64,000 nt of DNA from Capitulum mitella (taxonomy: Eukaryota; Arthropoda; Thecostraca; Pollicipedomorpha; Pollicipedidae). The notes under the pieces were generated by a model that saw nothing but the letters and a program-made list of their open reading frames with translations, was not told where the DNA came from and made no database searches. Of this stretch, positions 46,601 through 58,600 are shown piece after piece. The translations under genes were made by a program, and so were the position numbers. The stretch lies in the NCBI GenBank assembly GCA_030062745.1, contig CP099848.1, forward strand, positions 20,571,081 to 20,635,080. The letters are read 5' to 3'. Position 1 is the first letter of the stretch. Each line of letters begins with the position of its first letter.

Positions 46601-49600
46601 AACAAAATGTGAGCAGGACAGCGGTCGGGGCTGTTCGGCTCACATTGCAACGCATGTCACTCGGCCACCTGAACATAGCTGCATAGTCCAAACGGTTGCC
46701 CTTTATAATAGGTTTATTTTGGCATGACAGACCTGTGTTAAGTGTAAGCGTTGAATTGAATAAACCATGCAGTACGGACGTGAACTACATTAAAGGGAGT
46801 GGTTCACCTTAGGTTTTAGGTTGCATTAGGTTTGAACTGAGATAGCCAGGTTGTAGCGTGCAGGCTAGAACTGGCAGCATTCCTGCCAAACTAGCTTCCG
46901 TGTGGTGGGCTATGGCGGTGCCACCCCGCGAGGCTTGGGACATATGGGATTTGTGATGTTAGTTGACGAGACGTTTTGGGGAGGGGAGCAGAAGGCATAT
47001 TGGCCCCATGCCCAAGCTTTGAGAGGGGGCCATGGCCTCCATCCCCTCCCCTTCCCAATGCGCCTTTGGTAACTGATTTGACTAAGGTAACAAACCTGCA
47101 TGTAGGTGTGTGTGTGATGAGTCTTACTGACGAACAGCCTACCAGGTATTGTTGTGTTGCTGTTTGATGGAATGATACGATTTTATTTGTTTTTCTGGGT
47201 TGACCCAAAGTGACTTGAACAAGGTCAGCTTTGCATTAATAGTTGGTCCATTGTGTTCTAAGGTTTCATGTTCATACCGCAGAACGACCATTAAACACAT
47301 GTATTTTAACTGTGGACATGCCGTCCAGTGTTGGAAACCTGGTTCTTCTTCCTGGTGTCAAAATACAAATCCTTCTTTGGAGTATAAAATGTCATGCGTT
47401 TCTGTGAGAAACATGGACTGACTAGGTGCTTTGCAAGCATATATGGCCAGTAGGGGCGGATCCAGTTGGTCCATTTGGGGGGAACCAGTTTTCTGTGTCT
47501 ACATGGTAGGTCAGCGGAGTCGTTGACCGGGGGTAGGAGACTGGCCGTGGGTTCGAAGTGTACTTCAGTGGCCTAGTATGAATGGTATGAATGGTAACCA
47601 TCAACCCGGGGGGGGGGGGGACGCTGGGCAACTTCAAACTGTGGTTGAGTAGGAATACCCATGTCTCTTGGGGGAGGGGGCAGATGGCCATTTTGGAGTG
47701 CAAATTTTTCTTGGAGTACAAATTTTTTGATTTGCTCCTTGACACCAGAAAACGACAGTAGTCTGGGTACAAAGGAATCTGGGTATTATTCGTAATGATA
47801 ACTTGTTAGAGCGGACACCAGAAGGATGTCTCTCTCCAAATCGTAAGGTATTGGTGTTTGTGATGGACGCCAATAAGACGTCTCCTCGAAATTCCAAGGG
47901 TATTGGTTAAAAGAAATGCGAAGTTTTATACTCAGGTGCCCTTAAATCATATGTAAGTCATTGTGCACATGATATCAGGGCTGAAAGGAACGCTGGCAGG
48001 ACATGGTATTCATCAGGTGAAGATCAGAGTTATGTACTGCATCTCAGGAATGCTGTGTTCTGCACCAGGAAATGAAATCTGATTTAGGGTCCTGTTTGAT
48101 CCCCATCAGGCTTCGTTGTTATTTGGTCAGCATGCAATTTTAGGATGTTCGGACGATGAGAAGTAGCCTTAACAGCTTGGAGTAATACAGTGTCTCGTAT
48201 AGTTACAGTTTTTCGGTGTATTTTCCATGTGCATTTTGAAATGAATTTTTTGCATTTTTTGTCTCAGCCTCATGACCCGGGCCCAGTGAGTCCCTGTTTA
48301 ACTGACATATGTTAGGTGGATCAGTTTGTGTTTTCAATTCGCAAAACATTTGGAAATGTTTGTTCGCATGATGGACGCTCGTGATCTTTCTAGATGGTTA
48401 GTTCCTTTGGCAAAAGAAAGTCATCAGATTGTCAGGAAGTTGTATTACATGGTATTAATCTATGTTTATTCTTTTCTTGCAGAGCTATGTGACAGTCCAC
48501 TGATGGAAGGTGCAGAATTGACAGCAACGTCAGAGTTACGTGGCAAAGAAGCAAAATATGCAAGGCTTAATGGTAAGAATGAAGTTTAGTTTTATGTATT
48601 CTATTTTGAAAGTGTATTGCATTATATATGATATGGCATAGACTGCACATTGACATGACAGCACTATGTAACGTTCAGGTTCCCTTAAGGCTAATTGTGG
48701 GCTGAGGTGTGTTTTTACATTAGGCCATTTAGCATCTGGACCCATTGCAGTTTTATCATTCATTCCCTATTGAGATAAAACAAATGAAGACAGTTAATTG
48801 GATGAGAAGAAGCTGGAAAGGGCAATTAGGTGCATGACACAGTTAAATCCAAAAAATAGCGACAAAGCCTGGTATTTCGTTACCCGACATTCCACCTTCT
48901 TTTGGACAACACTGGGTGTTACAGTTATCCAGTTTTCATTCCCCATCAGACTTTTGGTGCTGTAAATGTATGGCTGTGGTTTCTGTAATCCCCACTTGAT
49001 TGTTGCATTGAAATGTTGAATGGATCCCTCCAAAAATTCCGTCAAGCTTGTGGACAGAAAAGATTTTCCGAAACTTTGTCTGCCTTTGTTCGTTTTCGCC
49101 TTTTTCCTCGCCAGTGAAATACCTTTTCATGTCGTCTGAACAAGCTCAGCGTTATATGACAATGGGCAGTTTTCGATTCAAGTCGAAATCCGGGTCAGGT
49201 TCCTCCATCTGCATTGATTTGAGGGCTGCAGTGCCACCAGTTCAATGGCGGTGAAGAAAACTGGAAGGAAACAGATGAACATTGCTCACAGGCGGCCGTA
49301 TCCGACCTTGAACCATTGGCAACACTGCTACCCGTACTCTGGAGGAAAACCCCGGTCCGCATTGCGTTCAGCATGCCATGCGTCACCGACCGCACGTGAC
49401 GTTTGGCACGTGCGTCACTCGCGGGGCTCCCGGCCTGCGGCGCGTGACGCGGCGGGAGCCGGTGAAGGGGTCGGGCGGCCAGAGCGGTGTCCGGACTCGC
49501 CGCCGGTGTATTGATTAGCGGACAGCGGCCGTCGCCGGCGGATCGGAGCGGATCGGACGGTGCCGGCCGGCCCCCGGCGCCGGTCGCCAATCGGTCAGCG

Positions 49601-52600
49601 GCCGCCGATCGGCGGTCATCGCCGGCCGGCGATCGGTCACCGCTGACCGCCGGAGACGGTGTCGGAGCGGGCGCGGCCGGTCCCGGCCCGCTGAGGGAGA
49701 CCGGCGCCGGCCGGATGGTCACGGCGCGTTCTGCAGCGTGACTGGCCATGTCTGACCGGCGACATGCACGGGAGAGGTCCGTGCGGTGCCCCGTCCGCCG
49801 GGGAAATCCGCGTTGCCTTCGTTGGACGATGCGAAACGCTCTCGGACGCGTGGTCTGACGCTGACCGTTGCCTGGAGAGTCACCGCGCCGCTCCGCCGGG
49901 CGGTTGGGGCCCAGTTTCAGTCGCTGGTCACGCCCGTTCATTCAGGGGTCACCTCCGCTCGGCGACGTCGTAGCGATGGCACCCCACCACCGGACGGCCG
50001 CGACTATGTTTAGCGGGTTCGTGACGCTCCTCTTTACGGAGTCGTCACGGCACGGCCCCGTCCAGTTGTGGCATGACGGCGCCGTTTGGTCCTTAGCGGA
50101 CGAGCTGAGGCCTCCCCCGAGCTGGCTGCCTGTGTGGTTTTTGTTCTTGGTATGTGCGTAATCTCGGTTTTGAATGCCTTTTTTCGCTTGTGCTTTGCTG
50201 TTGCTTTCGTCCAGTTTTGTGTTTTACTTGTTTACTGCGGCAGTGTTTTACGCGTGTTTTGCTTTAGCTTGAAGGTTTTTACGAACTGGATGTGTTGTGC
50301 CCTACTTTTGGTAGCCATTGGCCATCGAGTCGCATGCTTTGTGCACGTCTGTGTGCGTTTGTGTTTCTCTTGGCGTGCTGTACACGCGCCGGTGGCTGTG
50401 TGCGATCAGGCGACGGCGCCTGGACGGCGCGCGTCTCCAACGTGGGCCAGAGCCTGACCGTGGACCTCAACGACGTGTACAAGATCACACGCATCGAGAC
50501 GCAGGGCCGCTCCGCCTCGGAGCAGTGGGTCAGCCAGTACAGCCTGCAGTACGGCTTCAACGGGCGCGACTTCATGGACTACCGCGGCGCGCAGGGCGGC
50601 GCCTGGGTACGTACGCTATATTTGGCGGAAATAGGGGTCCAGTCCTACCCGGCGGCGCGTCGTCGGCTATGTGCCGGGCCGCCCTTTCGGGTGGCGCTGG
50701 ATAGAGACGGATCGCAGTGGAGCGAAGGATGATGGTGGCGGGTAAGAATGAACCTTGGTTCATCCTTCAAACCACGAGCTTCGTGGTTCCACGATGGAAG
50801 GGCAGGCGCGGGTCAGTCCACTTCTGTCGAGTGATCCCGTAAGTACGAATCATGTGGAATTTCTGTTCGCCGATCAGCGAGGAAAACTGCCGTCTCCCGA
50901 CCTTCGTCGTCTTCAAGACGCAAGTGATAGTGGACAGGGCCCTGGTAGCCGGCGATCGACAGCAGGCTGCCGCCGCCACAGCTGCTGAGGTCGTGACTCC
51001 GCCCGAAATAGGACGAATCGTTTAGCACGTGCTCGCTCGTCTGGCGCCGCGCGGTGTCGGCGGCGCCGCCCTCCAGCAGGCGGGGCGTGCCGACCGGCCG
51101 GTTGGCGGCGGTGGCGTGAGCCGGCCCGCTATGTCAGCGGCGGCCGGCCGGACGGGGTCTGTACGGGCCCGCCGCACGCCGACCGGCGCCGGGAAGTGCC
51201 CTGAGTGAGGGCCAACCGGGCGGCGCCCTGGCGCGTCGGCTGCCTGAGCTTTGGCATGGCCCGTGTGTCGGGCGTACTTTGTGCCGGCATGGCTGGATTT
51301 GGCCTATTGTTTGTGCAGAGTTGTCCGGCCCGGTATCATGTAGCAGCAAGGGACAAATAGGCGGCGTTTTGTCTGATTAGACTGAAGGCCGCCTGACCTG
51401 CACATGCCCTCGTCTGGCCCGCTCTGACCCCACATCCTTTCAACCAGTCCAGGCCAGGCGGGCCGATGGCCCGTCTGGCCCGGCCAGTGACCCTCCTTAC
51501 CCGGCAGATGAGTCCCTGACCCGACCGGTGACCCTGCATGACACGACGGATGATCTGACCCTGACGGTGGCCCGTTTTACCCGACCGGTGACCCCGCCTG
51601 GCCTGGCCGGTGACCTTATTCTGCTGGTGACCCCGCCTGACCCGGCAGGTGGCCCCGCCTGACCTAGCCGGTGACCCTGCCTGACTCGGCAGGTGACCCC
51701 GCCTGACCCGGCAGGTGACCCCGCCTGACCTGGTTGGTGACCCCGCCTGACCCGGCAGGTGACCCCGCCTGACCTAGCCGGTGACCCTGCCTGACCCGGC
51801 AGGTGAGCGGGCGTGGACGGCGCGGCTGACCAACAGCCAGCAGGCGCTGACGGTCGACCTGGGCGACACGTTCCAGCTGACGCGGCTGGCCACACAGGGC
51901 TGGCCGCGCAGCCGCAGCTTTGTGCGCCAGTACCTGGTCGAGTACTCGATGAACGGGCGCACGTTCCGACCATACCGCAGCGAACAGGGCGAGCCGGAGG
52001 TCAGCGGAGCGACCCGGTCCCCGGCCGCGGCCGTCCGTGTTGTCGTTGTGGTCTGCTGGTGCCTGGTTTTGTTGCGACACGGTCTGGCTTTCGACGATGT
52101 CTAATCGGTTTGGTTCTCGGCTCGGTTCGAGTTGGTTTGCTCAGTTTCTGTTCGTTTGCCTGTGCAGTTAGTCGGCTTTTACGTTGCGGTCGTGGCTTTC
52201 CTTGTCGTTTGGCTTTTTTCTGCTCGCGCTTACCACGCCCGACTTCCAGCGGTTTTTGTGCACTTCATTTCGCCTGCTTGGAGGTCGACGTTGGTTACGT
52301 TTGACGTGGAAAGTTTCCGCCTGCTCCTGCAAGGTTTGTCGTGTTCGTGGTTGTTTTCTGTTCCACCATCCTCCGTGCGTACGCAGGTGACGCTGCTGCT
52401 CTGTGCACCGTTCTCTCAGGCACGACAGTGAGGTTTTGGATGAGCTGCTCCCCCTGGGAGGGAGGAGCCGGTCTGAGATGTCAGAGTGACCGCGGCAGAC
52501 CGCGGACTCGTACAGACCAGGCCTCTGTACAAGTCTTCTTCCTCCCGTTGGCGTCGCTCTCAGGGTGGCGCGACCGCCGCACCATGCTTTGTGTGCGGTT

Positions 52601-55600
52601 GGTTTTGGCCGCTGAATGTTGTCGGTCTGTGTTCGCTTTCGTTTTGACGTTGAATCCAAATGATCTTGTGTTTTGAGATGGCATGGTTAAGTTGGGCTTA
52701 GCTGCAGCCATTTCGCGGCGTGCGGATGGTGAAATGAGTGATGATGTATGGCTAGCTATCTTATACTTTTCGGATGGTCATGCTTTGTTTTCCCGTGGCC
52801 GTTGCTGACCGTATCTGTCGATTCATGCTATGAAAATGGTATCCTGTTTCAGTGACGCTGCAGAGGGAAATGATAGCATATTGGCTGTTACATTTGCTTT
52901 ACATTTGCTTTTGCAAATGTGAAGCATTTGCATTTGCGTTATTTTTATTACATTTGGTGACGTTCGCAACAAACGTTTGTCTCGCAGGAGTTCAAAGGAA
53001 ACGAAAACGGCGACGACATCGTCGAGAACCGATTCGAGACGCCAATCGTGGCGCAGTTTGTCCGAATTCGGCCCACCAGATGGCAGGACCGCATGTCGCT
53101 GCGTCTGGAGCTCTACGGATGCGCATTTTGTGAGGATACCTGGAATGTTATCTCGGTTATGGTCTCAATCGGTCCCAAGAATCCGTGTGATCTTGATGGT
53201 TTTCACAGGATGTTAGGTTAAATCATCTTAAATAGAAAGGCTGAATATAATTTGGCTTGGACATTCAAATTTATTGTGCTAAGTGTTGCCAAATGTAAGT
53301 TTTATCACCAGAATTGTTCATCAGACGCGCTTGATTTCATCAAAATCAGAACCGGCTCGATTGCGTTCCGGCCAGAGTCGGAATCGGAATTGATAAGTGC
53401 GGGAATCAGAGTCGTAGTTGAATCACGATTATCTGTGGAGTTAGGACTGGAGTCGATTGCAGCGGCGCAATCCAGTCCAGTGGATTTTAATGGAATCAGC
53501 GTTGGAATCAGTTCGTTTCATTTAAGTCGGAACCGGAATCGGAATCGTGTTGAATCAGAATCAGAATACATTCAGCATGCCATGAGTCAGATTCGAAATC
53601 GATTCCCCTCGAAGTGGAATCAAGCACAGGTCTGGTGTTCACGTCCTACGTCCTTGCTGCAGCGGGCATCAGAATGTCGTTCAACGGTAACGCATTCGTG
53701 GAGAAGAGCCTGGTGCAGCACCAGGTTCACTCGCACTACGACCGGCTCCAGTTCAGGTACGACTGCCCAGCTCTGGTTTCGTCTTGCGCCTGCAGCCTGG
53801 TCGGGGGCTCGGGGTTTCGCTGGACACAGAGTCGTGCTGTGCGGCCGCGTTTCTTTGTGCCCGTTGGAACAGCATTGATCGCCCGGCGGTGCTCGTGACG
53901 CATGTCTGTGTGTGGCCCTGTTGCAGTTCACGCTGTGCGGTGTGTGGCCGCCGCTATTGGAGTTTCCTTTTGCTACCGTGAAGACGCCGATGAGAAAATA
54001 GGCTTAAAACCAGTGTCTTTGGTTATGGACGCGAAATTGTGACCGTAATGTGCGGTTTTACAATTTCTTCTTGTAACCCACAGAGTGCAAAACAGGCCGT
54101 TAGTTGCTCAGTTTTCCTGTCTTTCTGGTAAAAATAAATCACTCCGACATAAATACTGAATAATGAATGAGGGGACGGATGTACGGGGTAAATGGCTGCA
54201 TGAAAAGAAAGGATTGAATGTCCCAGTTTATGCTGTACTGCTATTGAAGTCCTGTTTCCACACGTGCTGGAATCTTCCAAATGCGAATGACGAGCGAACA
54301 GATGAATAGAACCGACTGATTGGTCGAGTATCCCGGTCGGTTCCGTACGTATGCCGGGGCTGTGCCTCGGCCGCCGCCTCCTTACGGCCACCCTGACGGC
54401 CGCCGCTGACGGGGCCGCCTCCAGACTGCCTGCCGCTGACGGCCGCCTCTGCATCCGACAGGTTCCGCACTTCCTACCCGAACGGCGTGCTGATGTACAG
54501 CCACGGCGCCCAGGGCGACATCTTCGCCATCCAGCTGGTGGAGAACAAGCTGCGTCTGGACATCGACCTGGGTAGGTGGCGGCCTGCCGGACGGGGGCTG
54601 GGATGCAGGTCTCGGTGCGCAGGGTGTCGTGCTGGGGGTGGCAGCGGCCGAGAGCGGTATCGGCTGGTGATTGGGCAGATCCTGGCCTCGTGCTGCGCCC
54701 AAACTGTGTGGCTGGTGCTGAAATGGATTGGCCTGCTTTAGTGGACGCTGTCTTAGTCCTTGGGAACGGCGTTGCTCGTTTTGAATTGAGATGAGCCATT
54801 AGATCGTCCCTTATAGAGAATGTGGTGAAATTATTACACGCCCTTTGCATTTTCTGGTTTGGTTTGGTGTCCAAACGTCGACATAAGAAATTCACGTCGA
54901 TCGGATCAGTATATCCGGTGATCCTGAAGTTCGACATGCTTCGAAAATGGGCGCTCTTTGGCCATATCGGACGCTTTCGTAGAAATATTTTGAAAGGTAT
55001 CGGTTCCCGGGGAAAGAATTATAGCAACTGTAGATCTGACGATTTTGGTATTTGTGTACCAAAGCTTGTTGGGATGGTAACTGTCAAAGCTGCAGTCAAA
55101 AAGCAGCATAGCACTGCCGGCCGACACTACGGAGTCCCCGCCGGCCATTGGCCAGTTGGGACTCCCGCCCGCCGCGCCGCCTGGTGGCGTCCTGCGTTAG
55201 ACGAATGCCTCAGTGATGAGGATCAGGTAATATGCGAAAATTAGTGAGTAATATGTCCACGTGCAGTGCAGTAACATTGAACATGATGTCCGCATACAGT
55301 GAGGTCGATCATTGCAAGAAAAGGTCACGGTGGAATAACAGCGCACAGTGATTACAGGGGTACCGACTTTGAGCTAGGACACTTCGTAACTCGTGATCTA
55401 GCTATCCTAACTAGTAATCTAAGTTTACAGTAGTCAGAGTATAAGTGTAATGTAATATGATCGGATTTAATATAATATAACCCGATATAATATGTCACAT
55501 AAATCAAAGTAATCTAAGCTATAAAGCTAACAATCCTAACGAAGACCTCAAACTTCTCAGCCTTTCAAGAAAGATGAGAACTAAACGTTCTTATTATTCC

Positions 55601-58600
55601 TGAGACCGATAGTTTCAGCTCTCGCTGTGGGTGGCATTACGGAGATCAGGACCATTACGTGCGTTTGCATCTAGCGGAACATGCAGTTTGGGCCTCCCTG
55701 TGTGCGATCGAGACTTGAGCTGCCATCACATTTCGACGAGTCTTGAACACCACAAAACGGTAGGCAGGCTTTTTAGAGCGGTTCGCCCGTCCTCTTCAGC
55801 TCCCCTGTGGTGATCGTGCCACCTTTACTGGCCTTGACGCTCTTTCGATGATCGGCCACGGAAACGAAGTTGTTCTGCAGAGCAGTCTCAGTCGAGGGCT
55901 GTGCAGAAAATCTTTCGCTGGCTTCACGTTTCTCTCAGATGGAACATTTCTGCAGCTCAGATTCTCCACAAGCTGCTTGAAGTCCGCTTAGCCATGGTAC
56001 TGGTCCCAACCCTCCACTTCCTCCATTAGCCAGTCCAGCTCGTCCAGCTTCAGGGAGTCAAAAAGCAGCTAGCTCTCCGACCCCACGAAAAGTGACAGGC
56101 TCGGTCTACTACCATCCTCATGCCAGTAACCAGCGTTGTTGACGAAGTCTGGGGTAGGCACGACGACCAGACCACCAGACACGTATTCCTGGGGTCTTTC
56201 GTTGCACAGAAGTGTTGTTGCCACAGCCCTATGTTCGGGTGGGACCTCATCGTGTCAGCGAGAAGATGACGAGGAAGGGCGAGAGGTAGTCCAAATGGTC
56301 GTTTTGACTGTCCAGGTACTCATTGGAGAGCGCTGGTCCCAGTTTTCTGTACTCACTCATCTCGTGAATGGCCAGCAGGTTGTTAGGGGGGGAGGGGGCG
56401 CCGGCGGGCAGGTCTAGGGGAAGTTGTAGCTGTGGTAGATGCCAAACTGCTGAGCCATGATTTCACTTTCCTCTTCGTGCTCAGCAGTAAAGATGTGCAC
56501 TTGGCTGGTGAGCAGCCGTATGGTTTGGTAGAATATAGCTCTCTGTGTGGACCTAGTGCTGCTTGCTTTCGTCGGCTGGCTTATGGAAGCTATGGCCAGG
56601 ATATATGACCGCACGTTTCACCAGCTCCCGATAATCCCGATAGGGGAAGACGTAAGTGGCTATGAGCTCCTTGCCCAGAGTAATATCAAATGGGTCTTGG
56701 TCTTGCTCTTCGCGAACTTCGTCTCCTCGTTCTCCCAGTAGAATTTTACAGAGCGCTCATAGTTTGTTTCCCCCAACTTGTCTCAGTGGTTCCCGTGGCT
56801 CTTTGAGCCAAGCGAGTTACCAGTGAGATGTTCTTAGGAAGTTCTTTGCGACATCAGTGCAGCTGTGGGACCATCACTGATGACATTAGTTAATAATGCT
56901 GGCTTCGCTTATTAGGCTGCCGGTCGGTTGAAGCATCTAAACAGCAGTGTCCTACTGGTGAGACATGATACCTGCTCCCTTTTACGATCCCTCGGGCGAC
57001 TGGGACAAAGCATCATTTCCGCTCTGACACAGATGTCAGTCCTTGCGAAGGCGTTCGGGGGCGGAGTTAGGCAAGTAACAAATGTTCGTGTTTGTTGTCG
57101 GTACCGGGGCAGTCGGACGCCCATCTCTTGCCCCCCCCCCCCCCGCCAGTCCTTCACCAGCGTGCGCCGTGTTACAACCGTAACCGCCTCACGGGACCGC
57201 ACGCGCTGACGTTCGTCCACTGCCGCGGCAGGCGCGAACCAGATAACCACGCTGTCCGTGGGCTCCCTGCTGGACGACCACCTCTGGCACGACGTCCGCG
57301 TGGAGCGCACCAACCGCATGGTCAACCTCACCGTGGACAGGGTCGAGGTCGCCCGCGAGGTCAACGGCGTATTCCGCAAGCTCGACCTCAACGATAAGGT
57401 ACCGGACGGTTTACGTCAGTGCTGTCGACTTCTGTGCTGACTGAATTGTTCATTATCTGGCGTCAGGTAACGCGAGTGTTAATTCTGTTGGGCTCCTTGC
57501 GGACATTGGATAATCCAGTGTTTTTTGTGCGTTTGTCGTAAATAGCTGAACTGGTGTCTTTTCTGATACAGTTTGAGTACAACTTGAACGCGTTTGCGCG
57601 AACTGTCGTTTCCGACCGATTCAGCCACGGCTGTTGTCCGTTCCAGTTTTACCTGGGTGGCATTCCGTACATCCGGAAGGGAATCGTGGTTTCCAGCAAC
57701 TTCTCGGGCTGCGTTGAGAACTTTTACGTCAACAGCTCCAACTTCCTGGGCGAAGTTCGGGACCGGCACCCGGACTACACCAACTTCGGCGGCGAACACA
57801 ACTGCCCGGTGAGCGTGCTGACCGGCCGGCCAGGCGTGAACCGAGGCTAAAGTCTGGGGTCGCTTGGACTCAGGCGCAGGACGCCGAAACCCCGGGGGAT
57901 GGAAGCGGCTACACCCAGTTTTAGCGAGCTTCGGGCATTAGGTCTTGTGGGATGGAACAGCTTTCGAAATTTTCCACATAACTGATTCTTGATGTGTCTT
58001 TCGTCCGTACCTGCCGCTGCACTGTGATGCGGGTATGTAGTACCGCCGTACCACAGCAGCTTCCTGCGGCCGGGCAGTACCAGTGTGCAACTTTGGTGAT
58101 GATGCAGTACTACCGTGCCGTGTTGTAGGCAGACATTACCACTGCACCATGGAAGTCTGGTCAGACTGGCCGCGGTGACATCTGGTGGCGTAGCTCTCAC
58201 CCGAGCGCGGACGGCCCACCGTCGAGAAGGCCCGGTCCTGCCTTGTGCCAGAGCGGCCCATAGGTCACCGACCGCGCCGTCGACCTCTTCATGATGGTGC
58301 CGCCCGCATTGCCCGCAGGCGGTGCACACGGTGCCGATAACGTTCACCGACCGGTCGGCCTTCATTAAGGTCACCGGCAACGAAGGCCAAACGCAGCTGA
58401 ACATTTCGTTCGGGTTCAGGACGTACGAAGAGAACGGCGTGCTGGCTTACCACAATTTCCTCACGCCCGGCTTTGTCAAGGTGGGAGCTCGCGCAAAACA
58501 GGACGGAGATGCGATGCTGAGGCGCAGGAAGATGACGTAGATCGTTGCACTGACTTGCTGACGTGTTTTGTGGTTCTGTTCGTCGCCTCCGGCACAGGGC

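Noticed and set aside
49195-49941. 248-codon minus-strand ORF in Nrx-IV intron 2
   Set aside because: Arg/Ala/Pro-rich translation of a CpG-rich stretch with CCGGCCGG words, no domain and no splice support.
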